The notes below the pieces were generated by a model. The model was not told the DNA's origin. It saw nothing but the letters and a program-made list of their open reading frames with translations, and searched no databases. DNA of 64,000 nt from Serratia sarumanii (GTDB lineage: Bacteria; Pseudomonadota; Gammaproteobacteria; Enterobacterales; Enterobacteriaceae). The stretch covers positions 2,108,001-2,172,000 of the forward strand of contig NZ_CP124750.1 in assembly GCF_029962605.1 (NCBI RefSeq). The letters are read 5' to 3'. Below are positions 19,677 through 29,802 of this stretch, one piece after another (the stretch's first letter is position 1; every line of letters starts with the position of its first letter). A program made the translations under genes and the position numbers.

Positions 19677-20480
19677 CTATTTCACGCCCGGCGTCAGCCG
19701 CTGCGAAATCCGTTCCAGCACTAACATCAGCAACAGCGTGGCCGCCACCAGGATCATGGTCAGCGTCGCGCCGTTGGCGATGCTGCCGCGATCGGTCAGG
19801 CTGAAGATAGTGACCGGCAGCGTTGCCCAGCTCGGCGGGTAGATCATCATGGTCGCGCCCAGCTCTCCCATCGACAGCGACAGGCTGAGGGCGAAGGCGG
19901 AGATCATATAGGGGGCGATCATCGGCAGGGTGACGTGGCGCAGGCGGAACAGCGGCGAAGCGCCCAGGCTGGCGGCGACGTTCTCGTAGTCGCCAGGCAG
20001 CCGGGCCAGCCCGGCCATCACGTTGCCGAAGGTGAAGGCGGAAATCAGCACGAAGTGCGCGACGGGCACGATCAGGAAGGTGCCGTTCATCTGCAGCGGC
20101 CCCTGGCTGAACGCCACCAGCATCCCGAGACCGATCGATACCGAAGGCACCGCGCTGGGAATGAAGAACAGCGTGCTCAGCAGGCGCTGGCCGCGCCCCT
20201 GATGGTGGCGCAGCGCCAACGCCGCCCAGGTGCCGCACAGCAGCGCGAACAGGCTGGCGCTGAAACCGATAGCCAGGCTGGCGACCAGCGCGTCCCAGGA
20301 GGCGCCGCCAAAGGCCTGGCGGAAGTGGCTGAGGGTGAAACCGCTCGGCAGCACGCCGTTCCACTGTTCGCTCAGGCTGGACATCAGGATCACCGCCAGC
20401 GGCAGGCAGAAGAACAGCGCGAACAGCGTGACCGCCAGCGTGCAGGTCAGGGTGCGGCCGGTGCGAGACCAAATCAACAT
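19677..20480 (-). CDS. phnV: 2-aminoethylphosphonate ABC transporter permease PhnV
   Basis: Second permease of the 2-aminoethylphosphonate importer, 267 residues with six hydrophobic segments. The EAA-type loop reads NVAASLGASPLFRLRHVTLPMIAPYMI, which contacts the ATPase PhnT. It is the last gene of phnRSTUV and starts only a few bases past the phnU stop. The assignment as PhnV rather than another spermidine/iron-type permease rests on the locus, which holds phnW and phnX. Confidence 0.9.
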   Translation of the reverse strand: MLIWSRTGRTLTCTLAVTLFALFFCLPLAVILMSSLSEQWNGVLPSGFTLSHFRQAFGGASWDALVASLAIGFSASLFALLCGTWAALALRHHQGRGQRLLSTLFFIPSAVPSVSIGLGMLVAFSQGPLQMNGTFLIVPVAHFVLISAFTFGNVMAGLARLPGDYENVAASLGASPLFRLRHVTLPMIAPYMISAFALSLSLSMGELGATMMIYPPSWATLPVTIFSLTDRGSIANGATLTMILVAATLLLMLVLERISQRLTPGVK

Positions 20481-20482
20481 CG

Positions 20483-21346
20483 TCAGTTCCTCAGCCCGGC
20501 GCGCGCCGCGGCGTAGCGGTAAAGGGAGAACAGCCCGAGCGACAGCGCGATATTCACGACGGCGATCGCGCAGGCGACGGCGTAATCCGACTCCAGAATC
20601 GCTTTGGAGTAGACCATCATCGGCAGCGTGGTGACGCCCTTGGCGCCAATAAACAGCACGATGCCGAACTCATTGGTGGTCAACAGCAGGCACAGGCTGC
20701 CGCCGGCCAGCAAGGCCGGCAGCGCGGCGGGCAAAATCACCTGGCGCACCACGCGCCCCGGCCGGGCGCCGAGGATGCTGGCGGCTTCGAGCTGGCTGCG
20801 ATCGATCTGCGACAGCGCCGCCATCAGCGGACGCATCACCAGCGGCGTAAACACGGTGATTTCCGCCAGGATCACGCCCCAGATGGAGTAAAGAAAGTCT
20901 ACCGGCGGCAGGGTGAAACCGAAGGTCGCCATCAGCGTACCGTTCAGCAGGCCGGCGGAGCCGTAGATAAAGGTGAAGGCCAAGGTGATCAGGAAGGTCG
21001 GCATGGCGATAAAGGTATCGATCACCCAGGCGATCAGCCGGCTGCCGGGGAACGGCGTGAACACCAGCAGCAGCGACAGCAGGGTGCCGAGCACCAGGCA
21101 GCCCAGCGTCGCCAGCAGCGCAATCTGCAGCGTATTGAGCAGGGCGCTGACAAAGCGTCGGGATTCGAACACCTGCTGCAGCGCGGCGGCGCTGAACAGC
21201 CCCTGATCGTCGGTAAACGCCTGTTTGACGATCAGCGCCAGCGGATAGAAAAACAGCGTCGCCAGCACCAGCAGCGGCAGCAGGATCCATAAACGGCGCG
21301 GTGAACGCGGCCGCCGGGCCGGGCGAGTAAGCGTAGAGTCGGTCAT
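20483..21346 (-). CDS. phnU: 2-aminoethylphosphonate ABC transporter permease PhnU
   Basis: First permease, 287 residues. A short arginine-rich cytosolic N-terminus (RPARRPRSPRR) precedes the first helix (LWILLPLLVLATLFFYPLALIV). The EAA loop is EAASILGARPGRVVRQVILPAALPALL. The start lies next to the phnT stop, and phnV follows almost without a gap, so all three transport genes are coupled. Confidence 0.9.
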   Translation of the reverse strand: MTDSTLTRPARRPRSPRRLWILLPLLVLATLFFYPLALIVKQAFTDDQGLFSAAALQQVFESRRFVSALLNTLQIALLATLGCLVLGTLLSLLLVFTPFPGSRLIAWVIDTFIAMPTFLITLAFTFIYGSAGLLNGTLMATFGFTLPPVDFLYSIWGVILAEITVFTPLVMRPLMAALSQIDRSQLEAASILGARPGRVVRQVILPAALPALLAGGSLCLLLTTNEFGIVLFIGAKGVTTLPMMVYSKAILESDYAVACAIAVVNIALSLGLFSLYRYAAARAGLRN

Positions 21347-21347
21347 G

Positions 21348-22484
21348 TCAGTCCTCGATCAGTACCGCGTCGTCAGGGGCGAAATAGAGCGGCACGCGCT
21401 CGCCGATCTGCGGCATCCGGCTCTGATGGGTGGTGACCACGCGCAGCGGGTGGCCTTGCGCGTCGAACTGCAGGTGCGTCAACTCCCCCTGCCAGTGAAT
21501 ATCGCGCAGCGTGCCGACGATGCAGTTGCTGCGCTGGGCATCGGCATCGAGCGCAATATGCTGCGGCCGAATGCACAGCAGTTTGTCGAAGCCGCGTTGT
21601 GTGCCGTAGGTGAAACAGCCGATCACTTTTCCAGCGCAGCTGACGGTGGTCATGCCTTGGCCGGCGGTGGTTTCCAGCGCGGTGGCCGGCAGCAGGTTGG
21701 CGCGGCCGAGGAACTCGGCGGCGAAGCGGTTTGTGGGATGACGGTACAGCGCGCGGGTCTCGCCGTGGGCGATCAGGTGTCCGTCGCGCATGATGCCAAT
21801 CTTGTCCGCCAGCGTCAGCGCTTCGCCCTGATCGTGGGTGACGTACAGGATGGTCAGCTCCGGCAGCTCGCGGTGCAGGCGGGCGATCTCTTCCACCATG
21901 CTGTGGCGAATCTGCGCGTCCAGCGCCGACAGCGGTTCATCCAGCAGCAAGACTTTGGGTCGCACCGCGATGGCGCGGGCGATCGCCACGCGCTGCTGTT
22001 GGCCGCCGGAGAGCTGGCTGGGATAACGCCTGGCGTAGGCGGACATGCCGACGATGGCCAGCGCCTCCTCGACGCGCTCGGCGGTGAGGCCGCGCGGCTT
22101 GCCCTGGGCGCGCAGGCCGAACGCCACATTGTCCTCGACGCGCATATGCGGAAACAGCGCGTAGTTCTGTACCACCATGCCCAGACCGCGCTCATAGGGC
22201 GGCATGTCGGTGACATCGACGTCACCGATGGCAATACGCCCAGCGGAAGGCTGCACGAAACCGGCGATCGCCCGCAGCACGGTGGTTTTGCCCGAGCCGG
22301 AGGGGCCGATCAGCGCCAGCACTTCGCCCGGGGCGATGGTGAGCGTCAGGGGTTTCAGCACTTCGGTGCCGCGATACGACACGCTGACGCGGTCGAGTTG
22401 GATGCCCGACGGCCCGGCGATGTCGAGGCTGTTATCCCGCGCCTCGGCGCGGGAAGAGAGGGTAGAAGGCATTGTCAGCGTCAT
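21348..22484 (-). CDS. phnT: 2-aminoethylphosphonate ABC transporter ATP-binding protein PhnT
   Basis: A 378-residue ATPase of the MalK/PotA-like group. Walker A is GPSGSGKTT, the signature [16 protein letters not shown], Walker [12 protein letters not shown], and the switch histidine sits in YVTHDQGEA. The C-terminal 120 residues form a TOBE-type regulatory domain ([23 protein letters not shown]). It overlaps the end of phnS by four bases (ATGA). Confidence 0.93.
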   Translation of the reverse strand: MTLTMPSTLSSRAEARDNSLDIAGPSGIQLDRVSVSYRGTEVLKPLTLTIAPGEVLALIGPSGSGKTTVLRAIAGFVQPSAGRIAIGDVDVTDMPPYERGLGMVVQNYALFPHMRVEDNVAFGLRAQGKPRGLTAERVEEALAIVGMSAYARRYPSQLSGGQQQRVAIARAIAVRPKVLLLDEPLSALDAQIRHSMVEEIARLHRELPELTILYVTHDQGEALTLADKIGIMRDGHLIAHGETRALYRHPTNRFAAEFLGRANLLPATALETTAGQGMTTVSCAGKVIGCFTYGTQRGFDKLLCIRPQHIALDADAQRSNCIVGTLRDIHWQGELTHLQFDAQGHPLRVVTTHQSRMPQIGERVPLYFAPDDAVLIED

Positions 22485-23491
22485 TCGGTCACCTTGTGCC
22501 AGCGTGAGATATCGGCGGACAGGCTGCTTACCACCTGATTCCAGTCCGGCGCCCAGATGTCCACGCCTTTCAGCGCCGCCTGCGACCGCTTGAAGTTATC
22601 GTCGGTCGGGATGACGTCCTTACGCACCGGCATGCCGTAGGACATGGCGCTAACGCTGCTCTGCGCTTCTTTGCTCAGCAGGAAGTCGATCAGCTTTTTG
22701 CCGTTGGCGCTTTGCGGCGCGCCTTGCACCAGGCCGACATAGTAAGGCAGCGCCAGCGTGCTGCGCTTGCCGTCCGGGCCGGCCGGCCAGAACACCTGCA
22801 CGTTCGGGTTGCTGCGCATCTGCGCCAGGTTCATCTGCAGATCGCCGTTGGCCACCAACAGCTCGCCTTTATTGACCAGCGCGGTCAGCTTGCCGGTGGA
22901 AGCGGAAGGGCCGACGTTGTTGCTTTGCAGCTTGCCGAGGTAGTCGAAACCGGCGTCTTTGCTACCGAAGCTGTGAAACGCCTGCAGCAATACTGCGGTG
23001 CCGTCACCGGCCTGGCCCGGCGTGGAGTACTGCAGCTTGTTGTGGAACTGCGCATCCAGCAGCTGCTGATAGCTGGCGGGCGCCTGCGGCAACAGTTTGG
23101 CGTTATAGATGAAGCTCAGGTAGTTGTTTACCAGCGGCACGAACTGCGGCTGAGCATCGGCGATCTGCGCCGCATCCTGCGGGGTGAAATCCTGCAGCAG
23201 TTTTTCCGCGGCGGCGCGCTGGATGAACGGCGGCGGCGTCACCAGCACGTCGGCCTGCGGGTTGCTGCGCTCTTTCGACAGCCGCTCTACGATGGCGCCG
23301 GAACCGCCTTCGACGTACTGCACCTTGATGCCGGTTGCCTGAGTGAAGGCGCCGAACTGGGTTTGATACCAGCTGTGATCGCCGGCGTGCAGACCATCGG
23401 CGGAGTAGACGGTCACCACCGCGTCGGCGGCCCAGGCCGGCGCGGAGCCGAGTGCGATGGCGGTCATCACGACCAGACGAGAAAGTTTCAT
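22481..23491 (-). CDS. phnS: 2-aminoethylphosphonate-binding protein PhnS
   Basis: Periplasmic substrate-binding protein of 336 residues with signal peptide [24 protein letters not shown]. The start of the mature protein, [33 protein letters not shown], is typical of the group that binds 2-aminoethylphosphonate or iron; the surrounding phnTUV and phnWX favour the phosphonate. A PhnR-like operator lies about 40 bases before the start, so phnSTUV has its own promoter within the phnR-phnV run. Confidence 0.92.
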   Translation of the reverse strand: MKLSRLVVMTAIALGSAPAWAADAVVTVYSADGLHAGDHSWYQTQFGAFTQATGIKVQYVEGGSGAIVERLSKERSNPQADVLVTPPPFIQRAAAEKLLQDFTPQDAAQIADAQPQFVPLVNNYLSFIYNAKLLPQAPASYQQLLDAQFHNKLQYSTPGQAGDGTAVLLQAFHSFGSKDAGFDYLGKLQSNNVGPSASTGKLTALVNKGELLVANGDLQMNLAQMRSNPNVQVFWPAGPDGKRSTLALPYYVGLVQGAPQSANGKKLIDFLLSKEAQSSVSAMSYGMPVRKDVIPTDDNFKRSQAALKGVDIWAPDWNQVVSSLSADISRWHKVTE

Positions 23492-23525
23492 AGCTTCAGC
23501 CTCACTGTTGCGGATTTATGCGTGA

Positions 23526-23539
23526 CTGGTATACACCAG
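23526..23539. promoter_or_regulatory. PhnR-like operator upstream of phnS
   Basis: CTGGTATACACCAG is a perfect 14-base palindrome in the phnR-phnS gap. It shares 12 of 14 bases with the site before phnW at 24515 and has the GGT-N4-ACC layout usual for HutC-type GntR regulators. Confidence 0.7.
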
Positions 23540-23666
23540 ATATGCGGCCACGCTAATCGGCGAATATGACAAACAAATGAAAGCGGCAAAATATATTTGC
23601 CGGCAACGGGGAATTGGGCGTAGGGGAGAAAGGCGGGGCGGTGGGCGCAGCCCCTGTCATGCGGGG

Positions 23667-24386
23667 TTAAAGCGTATCGACTTCGATGCGCAGGCTGTCG
23701 TGGCGCCAGTACTCGATATCGAAATCAAGAATGCGGCCGTGCTGGTCGTAATTCAACCGGCGCAGCAATAAGGCGGGCAGGCCGACCATGGCGCCGAGCG
23801 CGTTGGCGGCGCGGTAAGGCAGGGCCGTCGGGTAGAACGACAGGTGCATGTTGCTGTAAATCAATGCGTAATGCTGTTGATAGACTTCGGTCAGGCTGCC
23901 GTTGAGATCGTGGCTGAGCAGTTCCGGCACCCGCTGCGGCAGGCAGTGGTTTTCGCAATAACAGATGGCGCGGCCGTCGGCGTAGCGCACGCGGCGCAGC
24001 AGATACACCTGGTCGAAGGGTTCGAGCGCCAGCGGCTGCATCACGTCAAGCGGCACCGTGGTTTTTTCGCCGGACAGCAGCGCGGTGCGCGGCGCGCGCC
24101 CCTGCTCCTGGCACAGGCGGTGGAAGTTGGTGTTCTGCGTCGGATCCAGCCACAGCCGTTCCGGCGTGACGAACCAGCCGCGGCGATCGGCGCGATAGAT
24201 GGCGCCGGTGGCCTCCAGCTGCGCCAGGCTCTCGCGAATGGTAACGCGGGTGGTGGAGAAGATGGCGCACAGCTCGCGCTCCGAAGGCAGCTTGTCGCCC
24301 GCCTGCAGCGCGCCGCGGGTGATGCGCGCCTGAAGCTGATCCTTGATCTGCAGGTAGTGGGGCATATCGCCCTGATGTTCTTTCAT
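23667..24386 (-). CDS. phnR: GntR-family (HutC) regulator PhnR of 2-aminoethylphosphonate genes
   Basis: A 239-residue regulator. The N-terminal winged helix-turn-helix is clear ([53 protein letters not shown]), followed by a UTRA ligand-binding domain ([47 protein letters not shown]). It is divergent from phnWX and upstream of phnSTUV. Two near-identical palindromes at 23526 and 24515 are its probable binding sites; the effector is presumably 2-aminoethylphosphonate or a breakdown product. Confidence 0.9.
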   Translation of the reverse strand: MKEHQGDMPHYLQIKDQLQARITRGALQAGDKLPSERELCAIFSTTRVTIRESLAQLEATGAIYRADRRGWFVTPERLWLDPTQNTNFHRLCQEQGRAPRTALLSGEKTTVPLDVMQPLALEPFDQVYLLRRVRYADGRAICYCENHCLPQRVPELLSHDLNGSLTEVYQQHYALIYSNMHLSFYPTALPYRAANALGAMVGLPALLLRRLNYDQHGRILDFDIEYWRHDSLRIEVDTL

Positions 24387-24514
24387 TTCATCTCGCTATG
24401 GCATCGGCCCGTCATTCCGGCACGCGCTTATTATACATAGCCAGATGAATTTTTTGTTTCACCGCGCTTTGTCGTTTGACCGGGGAAGGAATTTGCCGCC
24501 ACAATGCTTGTAAT

Positions 24515-24528
24515 CTGGTATAGACCAA
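24515..24528. promoter_or_regulatory. PhnR-like operator between phnR and phnW
   Basis: CTGGTATAGACCAA sits 13 bases before the phnW start, in the divergent promoter region, and closely matches the palindrome upstream of phnS. Binding here would cover the phnW promoter or start region. Confidence 0.7.
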
Positions 24529-24541
24529 ATAGGTGAATAAC

Positions 24542-25645
24542 ATGTCCGATCGTAACTACCTGCTGTTGACCCCCGGCCCGTTGACCACGTCGAAAACGGT
24601 AAAAGAGGCGATGCTGTTCGACAGCTGCACCTGGGATGAAGATTACAACCTGGGCGTGGTGCAAAGCATCCGCCAGCAGTTGGTGGCGCTGGCGACGCCG
24701 TCCGCCGGTTACACTTCGGTGTTGCTGCAGGGCAGCGGCAGCTTTGCGGTGGAGGGCGTGCTGGGCACGGCCATCGGCCCGCAGGACAAGCTGCTGATCG
24801 TCAACAACGGCGCCTATGGGGCGCGGATGATCGAAATGGCGCGGCTGATGGATATCGACCACCACGCTTTCGACTGCGGCGAGGTCAATGAACCGGACGT
24901 GGCGGCGATGGAGGCGGTGCTGAAAAGCGATGCGCGCATCAGCCATATCGCCATGGTGCACTGCGAAACCACCACCGGCATGCTCAACCCGCTGCAGAAG
25001 GTCGCCGGCCTGGCGGCGCGCAACGGCAAGACCTTTATCGTCGACGCCATGAGCAGCTTCGGCGGCATCCCGCTGGATGTGGACGCGCTGGGCATCGATT
25101 TTCTGATCAGCTCCGCCAACAAATGCATTCAGGGCGTGCCGGGCTTCGCTTTCGTCATCGCCCGCCGCAGCGAACTGGAGAAATGCGCCGGCCGTTCACG
25201 CTCGCTGTCGCTGGATCTGTATGCCCAGTGGCGCTGTATGGAAGACCAGGCCGGCAAATGGCGCTTTACGTCGCCGACCCACACCGTGCTGGCCTTCGCG
25301 CAGGCGCTGAAAGAGCTGGAGCAAGAGGGCGGCATTGCCGCGCGCCACCACCGCTATCAAACCAATCAGCGGCGGCTGGTGGCGGGCATGCGCGAGCTGG
25401 GCTTTGAGACTCTGCTGGATGATGCGTTGCATTCGCCGATCATCACCGCATTCTATTCGCCAAAGGCCGACACTTACCGCTTCGCCGAATTTTATCAGCG
25501 CCTGAAGCAGCAAGGGTTTGTGATCTATCCCGGCAAAGTGTCGCAGAGCGACTGCTTTCGCATCGGCAACATCGGGGAAATTTACCCGCAAGATATCGAA
25601 CGTTTGCTGGCGGCCGTCGGGCAGGCGATGTATTGGAATCAATAA
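24542..25645 (+). CDS. phnW: 2-aminoethylphosphonate--pyruvate transaminase PhnW
   Basis: PLP enzyme of 367 residues that converts 2-aminoethylphosphonate and pyruvate to phosphonoacetaldehyde and alanine. The class V aminotransferase fold shows as [10 protein letters not shown] at the N-terminus, [26 protein letters not shown], and the PLP lysine in [16 protein letters not shown] start at the ATG with AGGTG six bases upstream; a GTG nine bases earlier is possible. phnX follows after nine bases and uses its product. Confidence 0.95.
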   Translation: MSDRNYLLLTPGPLTTSKTVKEAMLFDSCTWDEDYNLGVVQSIRQQLVALATPSAGYTSVLLQGSGSFAVEGVLGTAIGPQDKLLIVNNGAYGARMIEMARLMDIDHHAFDCGEVNEPDVAAMEAVLKSDARISHIAMVHCETTTGMLNPLQKVAGLAARNGKTFIVDAMSSFGGIPLDVDALGIDFLISSANKCIQGVPGFAFVIARRSELEKCAGRSRSLSLDLYAQWRCMEDQAGKWRFTSPTHTVLAFAQALKELEQEGGIAARHHRYQTNQRRLVAGMRELGFETLLDDALHSPIITAFYSPKADTYRFAEFYQRLKQQGFVIYPGKVSQSDCFRIGNIGEIYPQDIERLLAAVGQAMYWNQ

Positions 25646-25654
25646 GGATTGACC

Positions 25655-26464
25655 ATGAAACAGATCAACGCAGTGATCCTCGACTGGGCCGGCACCACGG
25701 TGGACTTCGGCTCCTTTGCGCCAACGCAGATTTTCGTCGAGGCGTTTAAACAAACCTTCGATATCGACATCAGCCTGGCGGAGGCGCGCATTCCGATGGG
25801 GCTGGGCAAATGGCAGCACATCGAGGCGCTGGGCAAGCTGCCGGCGGTCGACGCGCGCTGGCGGCAGAAGCTGGGCCGCTCGATGAGCCACCAGGACATC
25901 GACGCGCTGTATCAGGCGTTTATGCCGCTGCAAATCGCCAAAGTGATCGACTTCGCCAATCCCATCGAGGGTGTGCCACAGGTGATTGCCGGGCTGCGCG
26001 AACAGGGCATTAAAATCGGCTCCTGCTCCGGTTATCCGCGTGCGGTGATGGAGGTGCTGGTGCCTGCCGCCGCGCAGCGCGGCTACGCGCCAGATTACTG
26101 GGTCGCCACTGACGATCTTGCGGCCGGCGGGCGGCCGGGGCCGTGGATGGCGTTGCAGAATGCCATCGCGCTGGGCATCGATGCGGTGGCGCACTGCGTG
26201 AAGGTGGACGACGCGGTGCCGGGCATTCATGAAGGGCTGAACGCCGGGATGTGGAGCGTCGGGCTGGCGCTGTCCGGCAACGAGTTTGGCGCGACCTGGC
26301 AGGAGTACCGCCAAATGGCGGCGGCAGAGATCGAGCTGCGCCGTACGGCGGCGGCCGATAAGCTGTATGCGGCGGGCGCACATTATGTGATAGACACGCT
26401 GGCGCAATTGCCGGGCGTTATCGCCGACATCAACCGGCGGCTGGCGGACGGCGAGCGGCCGTAA
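25655..26464 (+). CDS. phnX: Phosphonoacetaldehyde hydrolase PhnX
   Basis: A 269-residue HAD-superfamily hydrolase that splits phosphonoacetaldehyde to acetaldehyde and phosphate. Motif I is [13 protein letters not shown] with Asp10 as nucleophile, and the Schiff-base lysine of the cap domain is probably in MGLGKWQHI. Motif II lies in SGYPRAVME and motif III/IV near [22 protein letters not shown] precedes the ATG by six bases. It completes the phosphorus and nitrogen release pathway started by PhnW. Confidence 0.95.
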   Translation: MKQINAVILDWAGTTVDFGSFAPTQIFVEAFKQTFDIDISLAEARIPMGLGKWQHIEALGKLPAVDARWRQKLGRSMSHQDIDALYQAFMPLQIAKVIDFANPIEGVPQVIAGLREQGIKIGSCSGYPRAVMEVLVPAAAQRGYAPDYWVATDDLAAGGRPGPWMALQNAIALGIDAVAHCVKVDDAVPGIHEGLNAGMWSVGLALSGNEFGATWQEYRQMAAAEIELRRTAAADKLYAAGAHYVIDTLAQLPGVIADINRRLADGERP

Positions 26465-26482
26465 CGACCGGGCGCGGGGCAT

Positions 26483-26513
26483 AAAAAAAACCGGGGAGAA
26501 TCCCCGGTTTTTT
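26483..26513. terminator. Bidirectional terminator between phnX and tcyP
   Basis: AAACCGGGGA and TCCCCGGTTT form a ten-pair stem around GAA, with an A run on one side and a T run on the other. It can end both convergent transcripts. Confidence 0.92.
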
Positions 26514-26528
26514 CGTTTTGAGACGGCG

Positions 26529-27920
26529 TTAACGGTGAGCCAATTCGACTTCGTCTTCGCTGTCCATCACGGTTTTGTCGGTTTGCTTCATCAGCTGGCT
26601 GGTGATGGTGCCCGCCGCCATGGAGCCGTTGACGTTCAGCGCGGTACGGCCCATGTCGATCAGCGGTTCGACCGAGATCAGCAGCGCGACCAGCGTTACC
26701 GGCAGGCCCATCGCCGGCAGCACGATCAGCGCGGCGAAGGTGGCGCCGCCACCCACGCCCGCCACACCGGCGGAGCTGATGGTGACGATGCCGACCAGGG
26801 TGGCGATCCACACCGGATCCAGCGGGTTGATGCCGACGGTCGGCGCAACCATCACCGCCAGCATTGCCGGGTAGAGGCCTGCACAGCCGTTCTGGCCGAT
26901 GGTGGCGCCGAACGACGCCGAGAAGCTGGCGATGGATTCCGGCACGCCCAGGCGACGGGTCTGCGCTTCCACGTTCAATGGAATGCTGGCGGCGCTGGAG
27001 CGGCTGGTGAAGGCGAAGGTGATCACCGGCCACACCTTGCGGAAGAATTTCAGCGGATTAACGCCGGTGAAGGCCAGCAGGGCGGCGTGAACCACGAACA
27101 TGATGCCCAGGCCGATGTACGAGGCCACCACGAAGCTGCCGAGCTTGACGATGTCGTGAATGTTGGAACCGGCAACCACTTTGGTCATCAGCGCCAGCAC
27201 GCCGTACGGCGTCAGTTTCATGACCAGACGCACCAGCTTCATCACCCAGGCTTGCAGGGTGTCGATAGCCACCAGCACGCGCTCGCCTTTCGGCTTGTCG
27301 TCTTTCAGCAGCTGCAGCGACGCCACGCCGAGGAAGGTGGCGAAAATCACCACGCTGATGATCGACGTCGGGCTGGCGCCGGTCAGATCGGCGAACGGGT
27401 TTTTTGGGATGAACGACAGCACCATCTGCGGCACGGTCAGGTCGGCCAGTTTATCCACGTAGTTGGTCTGGATTGCCGTCAGGCGCGCGCTTTCCTGCGC
27501 GCCCTGCACCAGGCCTTCGGCGGTCAGGCCGAACAGGTTGGTGACCAGTACGCCCACCAGCGCCGAGATCAGCGTGGTGAACAGCAGCGTGCCGATAGTC
27601 AGGACGCTGATTTTGCCCAGAGAAGAGGCGTTATGCAGCTTGGCCACCGCGCTCAGGATCGAGGCGAACACCAGCGGCATGACGATCATTTGCAGCAGCT
27701 GCACATAGCCGTTGCCGACGATGTTGAACCAGCTGATGGATTCTTTCAGTACCGGGTTGTCGGAGCCGTACACCAGCTGCAGGCCCAGACCGAACACCAC
27801 GCCGACCACCAGGCCGACCAGCACTTTTTTCGCCAGGCTCCATTGCTTGTGGCGGGTTTGCGCCAGCAGCAACAGGAGCGCGACAAACACCAGCACGTTA
27901 ATCACGAGCGGAAAATTCAT
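26529..27920 (-). CDS. tcyP: L-cystine transporter TcyP
   Basis: A 463-residue sodium/proton-dependent symporter of the dicarboxylate/amino acid:cation family (YdjN in E. coli), taking up cystine. Family motifs are [13 protein letters not shown], a serine-rich re-entrant loop [42 protein letters not shown], and [26 protein letters not shown]. The ATG at 27920 gives the E. coli length; the frame extends five codons further. ydjM and hxpB follow upstream as in E. coli. Confidence 0.95.
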   Translation of the reverse strand: MNFPLVINVLVFVALLLLLAQTRHKQWSLAKKVLVGLVVGVVFGLGLQLVYGSDNPVLKESISWFNIVGNGYVQLLQMIVMPLVFASILSAVAKLHNASSLGKISVLTIGTLLFTTLISALVGVLVTNLFGLTAEGLVQGAQESARLTAIQTNYVDKLADLTVPQMVLSFIPKNPFADLTGASPTSIISVVIFATFLGVASLQLLKDDKPKGERVLVAIDTLQAWVMKLVRLVMKLTPYGVLALMTKVVAGSNIHDIVKLGSFVVASYIGLGIMFVVHAALLAFTGVNPLKFFRKVWPVITFAFTSRSSAASIPLNVEAQTRRLGVPESIASFSASFGATIGQNGCAGLYPAMLAVMVAPTVGINPLDPVWIATLVGIVTISSAGVAGVGGGATFAALIVLPAMGLPVTLVALLISVEPLIDMGRTALNVNGSMAAGTITSQLMKQTDKTVMDSEDEVELAHR

Positions 27921-28101
27921 CCCCAATGTCTCCAATCATCTTTCTTATAAAAACGACTACGCATCACGTATGTCGCGATGTAAATATCGTAACAGTTTGC
28001 CGGGTGGCCTACTTATATCCAAATGGAATTTGATATAGCTTTTTGTGTGTTTTTGTTCGTTTTATATACATGAAGGTGATTGGTTGAGCGGGTTTTTGTG
28101 A

Positions 28102-28650
28102 TCAGGGTCTAATATTTCTGATTTGCTCGACATAGGATTGCACCGGCAGGGTGAAATCACCTTGCCAGCAGATGGCAAACGCCACCAGGCATAGACACAA
28201 CACACGCTCCAGCTGGTTGCCCTTTTGCGAGTTGAGCAGCGGCAGGCGAAAACGCCAGCGGCACGGCCACAGCAGCGGAACGCCGGCGGGGGTGAGCATA
28301 TCGGCCAGCAGATGGCTGAAGTAACCGATGATCATGGCGTGCAGCGCGTCGGCCGGGATCGGCCAGCTGCGCGGCACGTCCAACTGGAACAGCGCCATGC
28401 CGCCGGCGATCGCCAGCAGGCTGTGGGTGAAACCGCGGTGGCCGAATGCGCGGGCGATGGGAATGGCGAGCCAGCGCAGACGCTGGCCCAGCACCGACTT
28501 GGGGTGATCGATGTCCGGCAGCAGCGAGGTCAGCAGCGCGGCGGGTATGATGTGCCACCAGTCGCCGGTAGCCAGCTCTGGCGTCACTTCCGCCTTCTTG
28601 GCGAAGATCGCGCAAGCGACAGAGAATATAAGGTGTCCTTCCGCGGTCAT
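28102..28650 (-). CDS. ydjM: YdjM family membrane-bound metal-dependent hydrolase
   Basis: A 182-residue inner membrane protein of the YdjM/LexA-induced family. Histidine and aspartate ligands are visible in LLPDIDHPKSVLG, HRGFTHSLLAIAGG and GYFSHLLADMLTPAGV, a set shared with metal-dependent membrane hydrolases. E. coli YdjM is SOS induced; a near-consensus LexA box sits 25 bases before the ATG here. The biochemical activity is not established. Confidence 0.92.
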   Translation of the reverse strand: MTAEGHLIFSVACAIFAKKAEVTPELATGDWWHIIPAALLTSLLPDIDHPKSVLGQRLRWLAIPIARAFGHRGFTHSLLAIAGGMALFQLDVPRSWPIPADALHAMIIGYFSHLLADMLTPAGVPLLWPCRWRFRLPLLNSQKGNQLERVLCLCLVAFAICWQGDFTLPVQSYVEQIRNIRP

Positions 28651-28674
28651 GCTGTTGCGATTCCGGCTGGTAAA

Positions 28675-28690
28675 CTGTTAATTTATCCAG
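28675..28690 (-). promoter_or_regulatory. LexA (SOS) box upstream of ydjM
   Basis: On the minus strand CTGG-ATAAATTA-ACAG, one base from the LexA consensus CTGT-N8-ACAG, with the A/T-rich core usual for functional sites. ydjM is a known SOS gene in E. coli. Confidence 0.6.
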
Positions 28691-28984
28691 TATATGGGAA
28701 AATTCCCAGTAGTGGAAGCAGTTACCCTGTAACCAATTGTTTATTTTCCCCTGTTTTACAACGGGTTGTTACGGCAATGCGTAACAAATCATCGATTTTG
28801 ACCGGTGAGAATTAACGGCGGGCGATGGGCGGGTGCGGAACGGAAAGAAACGAGGGCGGTTGTTTGGCGTGCGGCGGGAGGAAGCGGCGGCCTTGAACAG
28901 CGCTGCGTGGCAGTGACAACGCTCCGCGGGCCGTCGCTTTCCCTGCCGCCCAGCATAATAATAACAACATGCCAATTCAATAAT

Positions 28985-29004
28985 AATGAAACACTGTTTC
29001 GTTT
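28985..29004. promoter_or_regulatory. KdgR-box-like palindrome
   Basis: AATGAAACACTGTTTCGTTT is within one or two bases of the enterobacterial KdgR consensus AATGAAACA-N-TGTTTCATT. No sugar-acid gene is adjacent: hxpB ends toward it and ydjM starts 335 bases away. Similarity is seen directly; function is open. Confidence 0.45.
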
Positions 29005-29073
29005 GTTTTGCGGCGTGGATCCCCTTTATGCGCAGAGCGGCAAAGCCAGGGCGCCGGTGGCCGGCGCCGCAGG

Positions 29074-29739
29074 TCAGGCAAAGTGGGCGGGGGTGAGCTG
29101 TTCCAGGGTCTCCAGCTGGTGGTCCGCCAGCGCCCAGCGCGGATCGTGGCGGTATTCGGCGGCGGGGATGACGATGGAACGCATGCGCGCGGCCTTGGTG
29201 GCGATCATGCCGTTAAAGGAGTCTTCCAGCGTGATGCAGCGCAGCGGATCGCTGCCCAGGCGCTCGGCGGCGATCAGGTAGACCTCCGGATGCGGTTTGC
29301 TATACGGCAGGTATTCGGCGGAAACCAGCTGATCGAAGTAGCCCTCAAGATCGAACATCTTCAGCACCTGCCGTTGCATGTGCAGCGGCGAGGCGGAGGC
29401 GAGGCCGATGTTCAGCCCCTGCTCGCGGCACAGCTCCAGCGCCTGCCGGACGCCCGGCAGCAGCGGGCGCGTCTCGTGCACCAGCTCGATGGCCCGTTCG
29501 ATAATCCGCGCCGACACCTCATCGAGCGATACGCCTTGCCACGGCATCGCCTGGTACCACATCTTCACCACCAGATCGATGCGCAGCCCCAGGGTGTCCG
29601 GCAGCTTGTGGCGATCGGACAGATCCAGACCCAGCGCGCCGAAGATATCCAGCTCGGCCTGCAGCCACAGCGGTTCCGAGTCGATCAACAAGCCGTCCAT
29701 ATCAAAAATTGCGGTTTCAATGCGTTGCGAATAAGCCAT
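29074..29739 (-). CDS. hxpB: Hexitol/2-deoxyglucose-6-phosphate phosphatase HxpB
   Basis: A 221-residue HAD-family sugar phosphatase (YniC). Motif I AIFDMDGLLIDSE holds the nucleophilic aspartate, motif II is LASASPLHM, the lysine is in YSKPHPEVYL and motif IV in ITLEDSFNGMIATKAA. The cap inserts after motif I. Length and sequence match the E. coli enzyme, which acts on 2-deoxyglucose-6-phosphate and hexitol phosphates. Its neighbour in E. coli, yniB, is separated here by the inserted gene at 29803. Confidence 0.95.
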   Translation of the reverse strand: MAYSQRIETAIFDMDGLLIDSEPLWLQAELDIFGALGLDLSDRHKLPDTLGLRIDLVVKMWYQAMPWQGVSLDEVSARIIERAIELVHETRPLLPGVRQALELCREQGLNIGLASASPLHMQRQVLKMFDLEGYFDQLVSAEYLPYSKPHPEVYLIAAERLGSDPLRCITLEDSFNGMIATKAARMRSIVIPAAEYRHDPRWALADHQLETLEQLTPAHFA

Positions 29740-29802
29740 TAACGGTTAACTCCTGCCGGCGCGGGTGAATGTGCCGACACTCTATCATCGCCGGCGGCGA
29801 GA

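Larger units (their letters stand above)
28651..29073. other. Operator-rich spacer between ydjM and hxpB without a recognisable gene
   Basis: This 423-base stretch has no frame I accept as coding. It holds a LexA-like site at 28675, GTTACC-CT-GTAACC at 28722, an inverted repeat TTGTTACG-N6-CGTAACAA at 28766-28787, an A/T-rich segment of AATAAT repeats near 28955-28988, a KdgR-box-like palindrome at 28985 and a GC-rich hairpin GGCGCCGG/CCGGCGCC near 29050 just past hxpB. The amount of palindromic sequence is more than ydjM alone seems to need. Confidence 0.6.

Noticed and set aside
28805..29281. Plus-strand frame of 158 codons in the ydjM-hxpB spacer
   Set aside because: It runs into the antisense strand of hxpB, shows no ribosome binding site or domain, and its sequence is Gly/Arg-rich noise. 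The two short minus-strand frames in the same place are no better.
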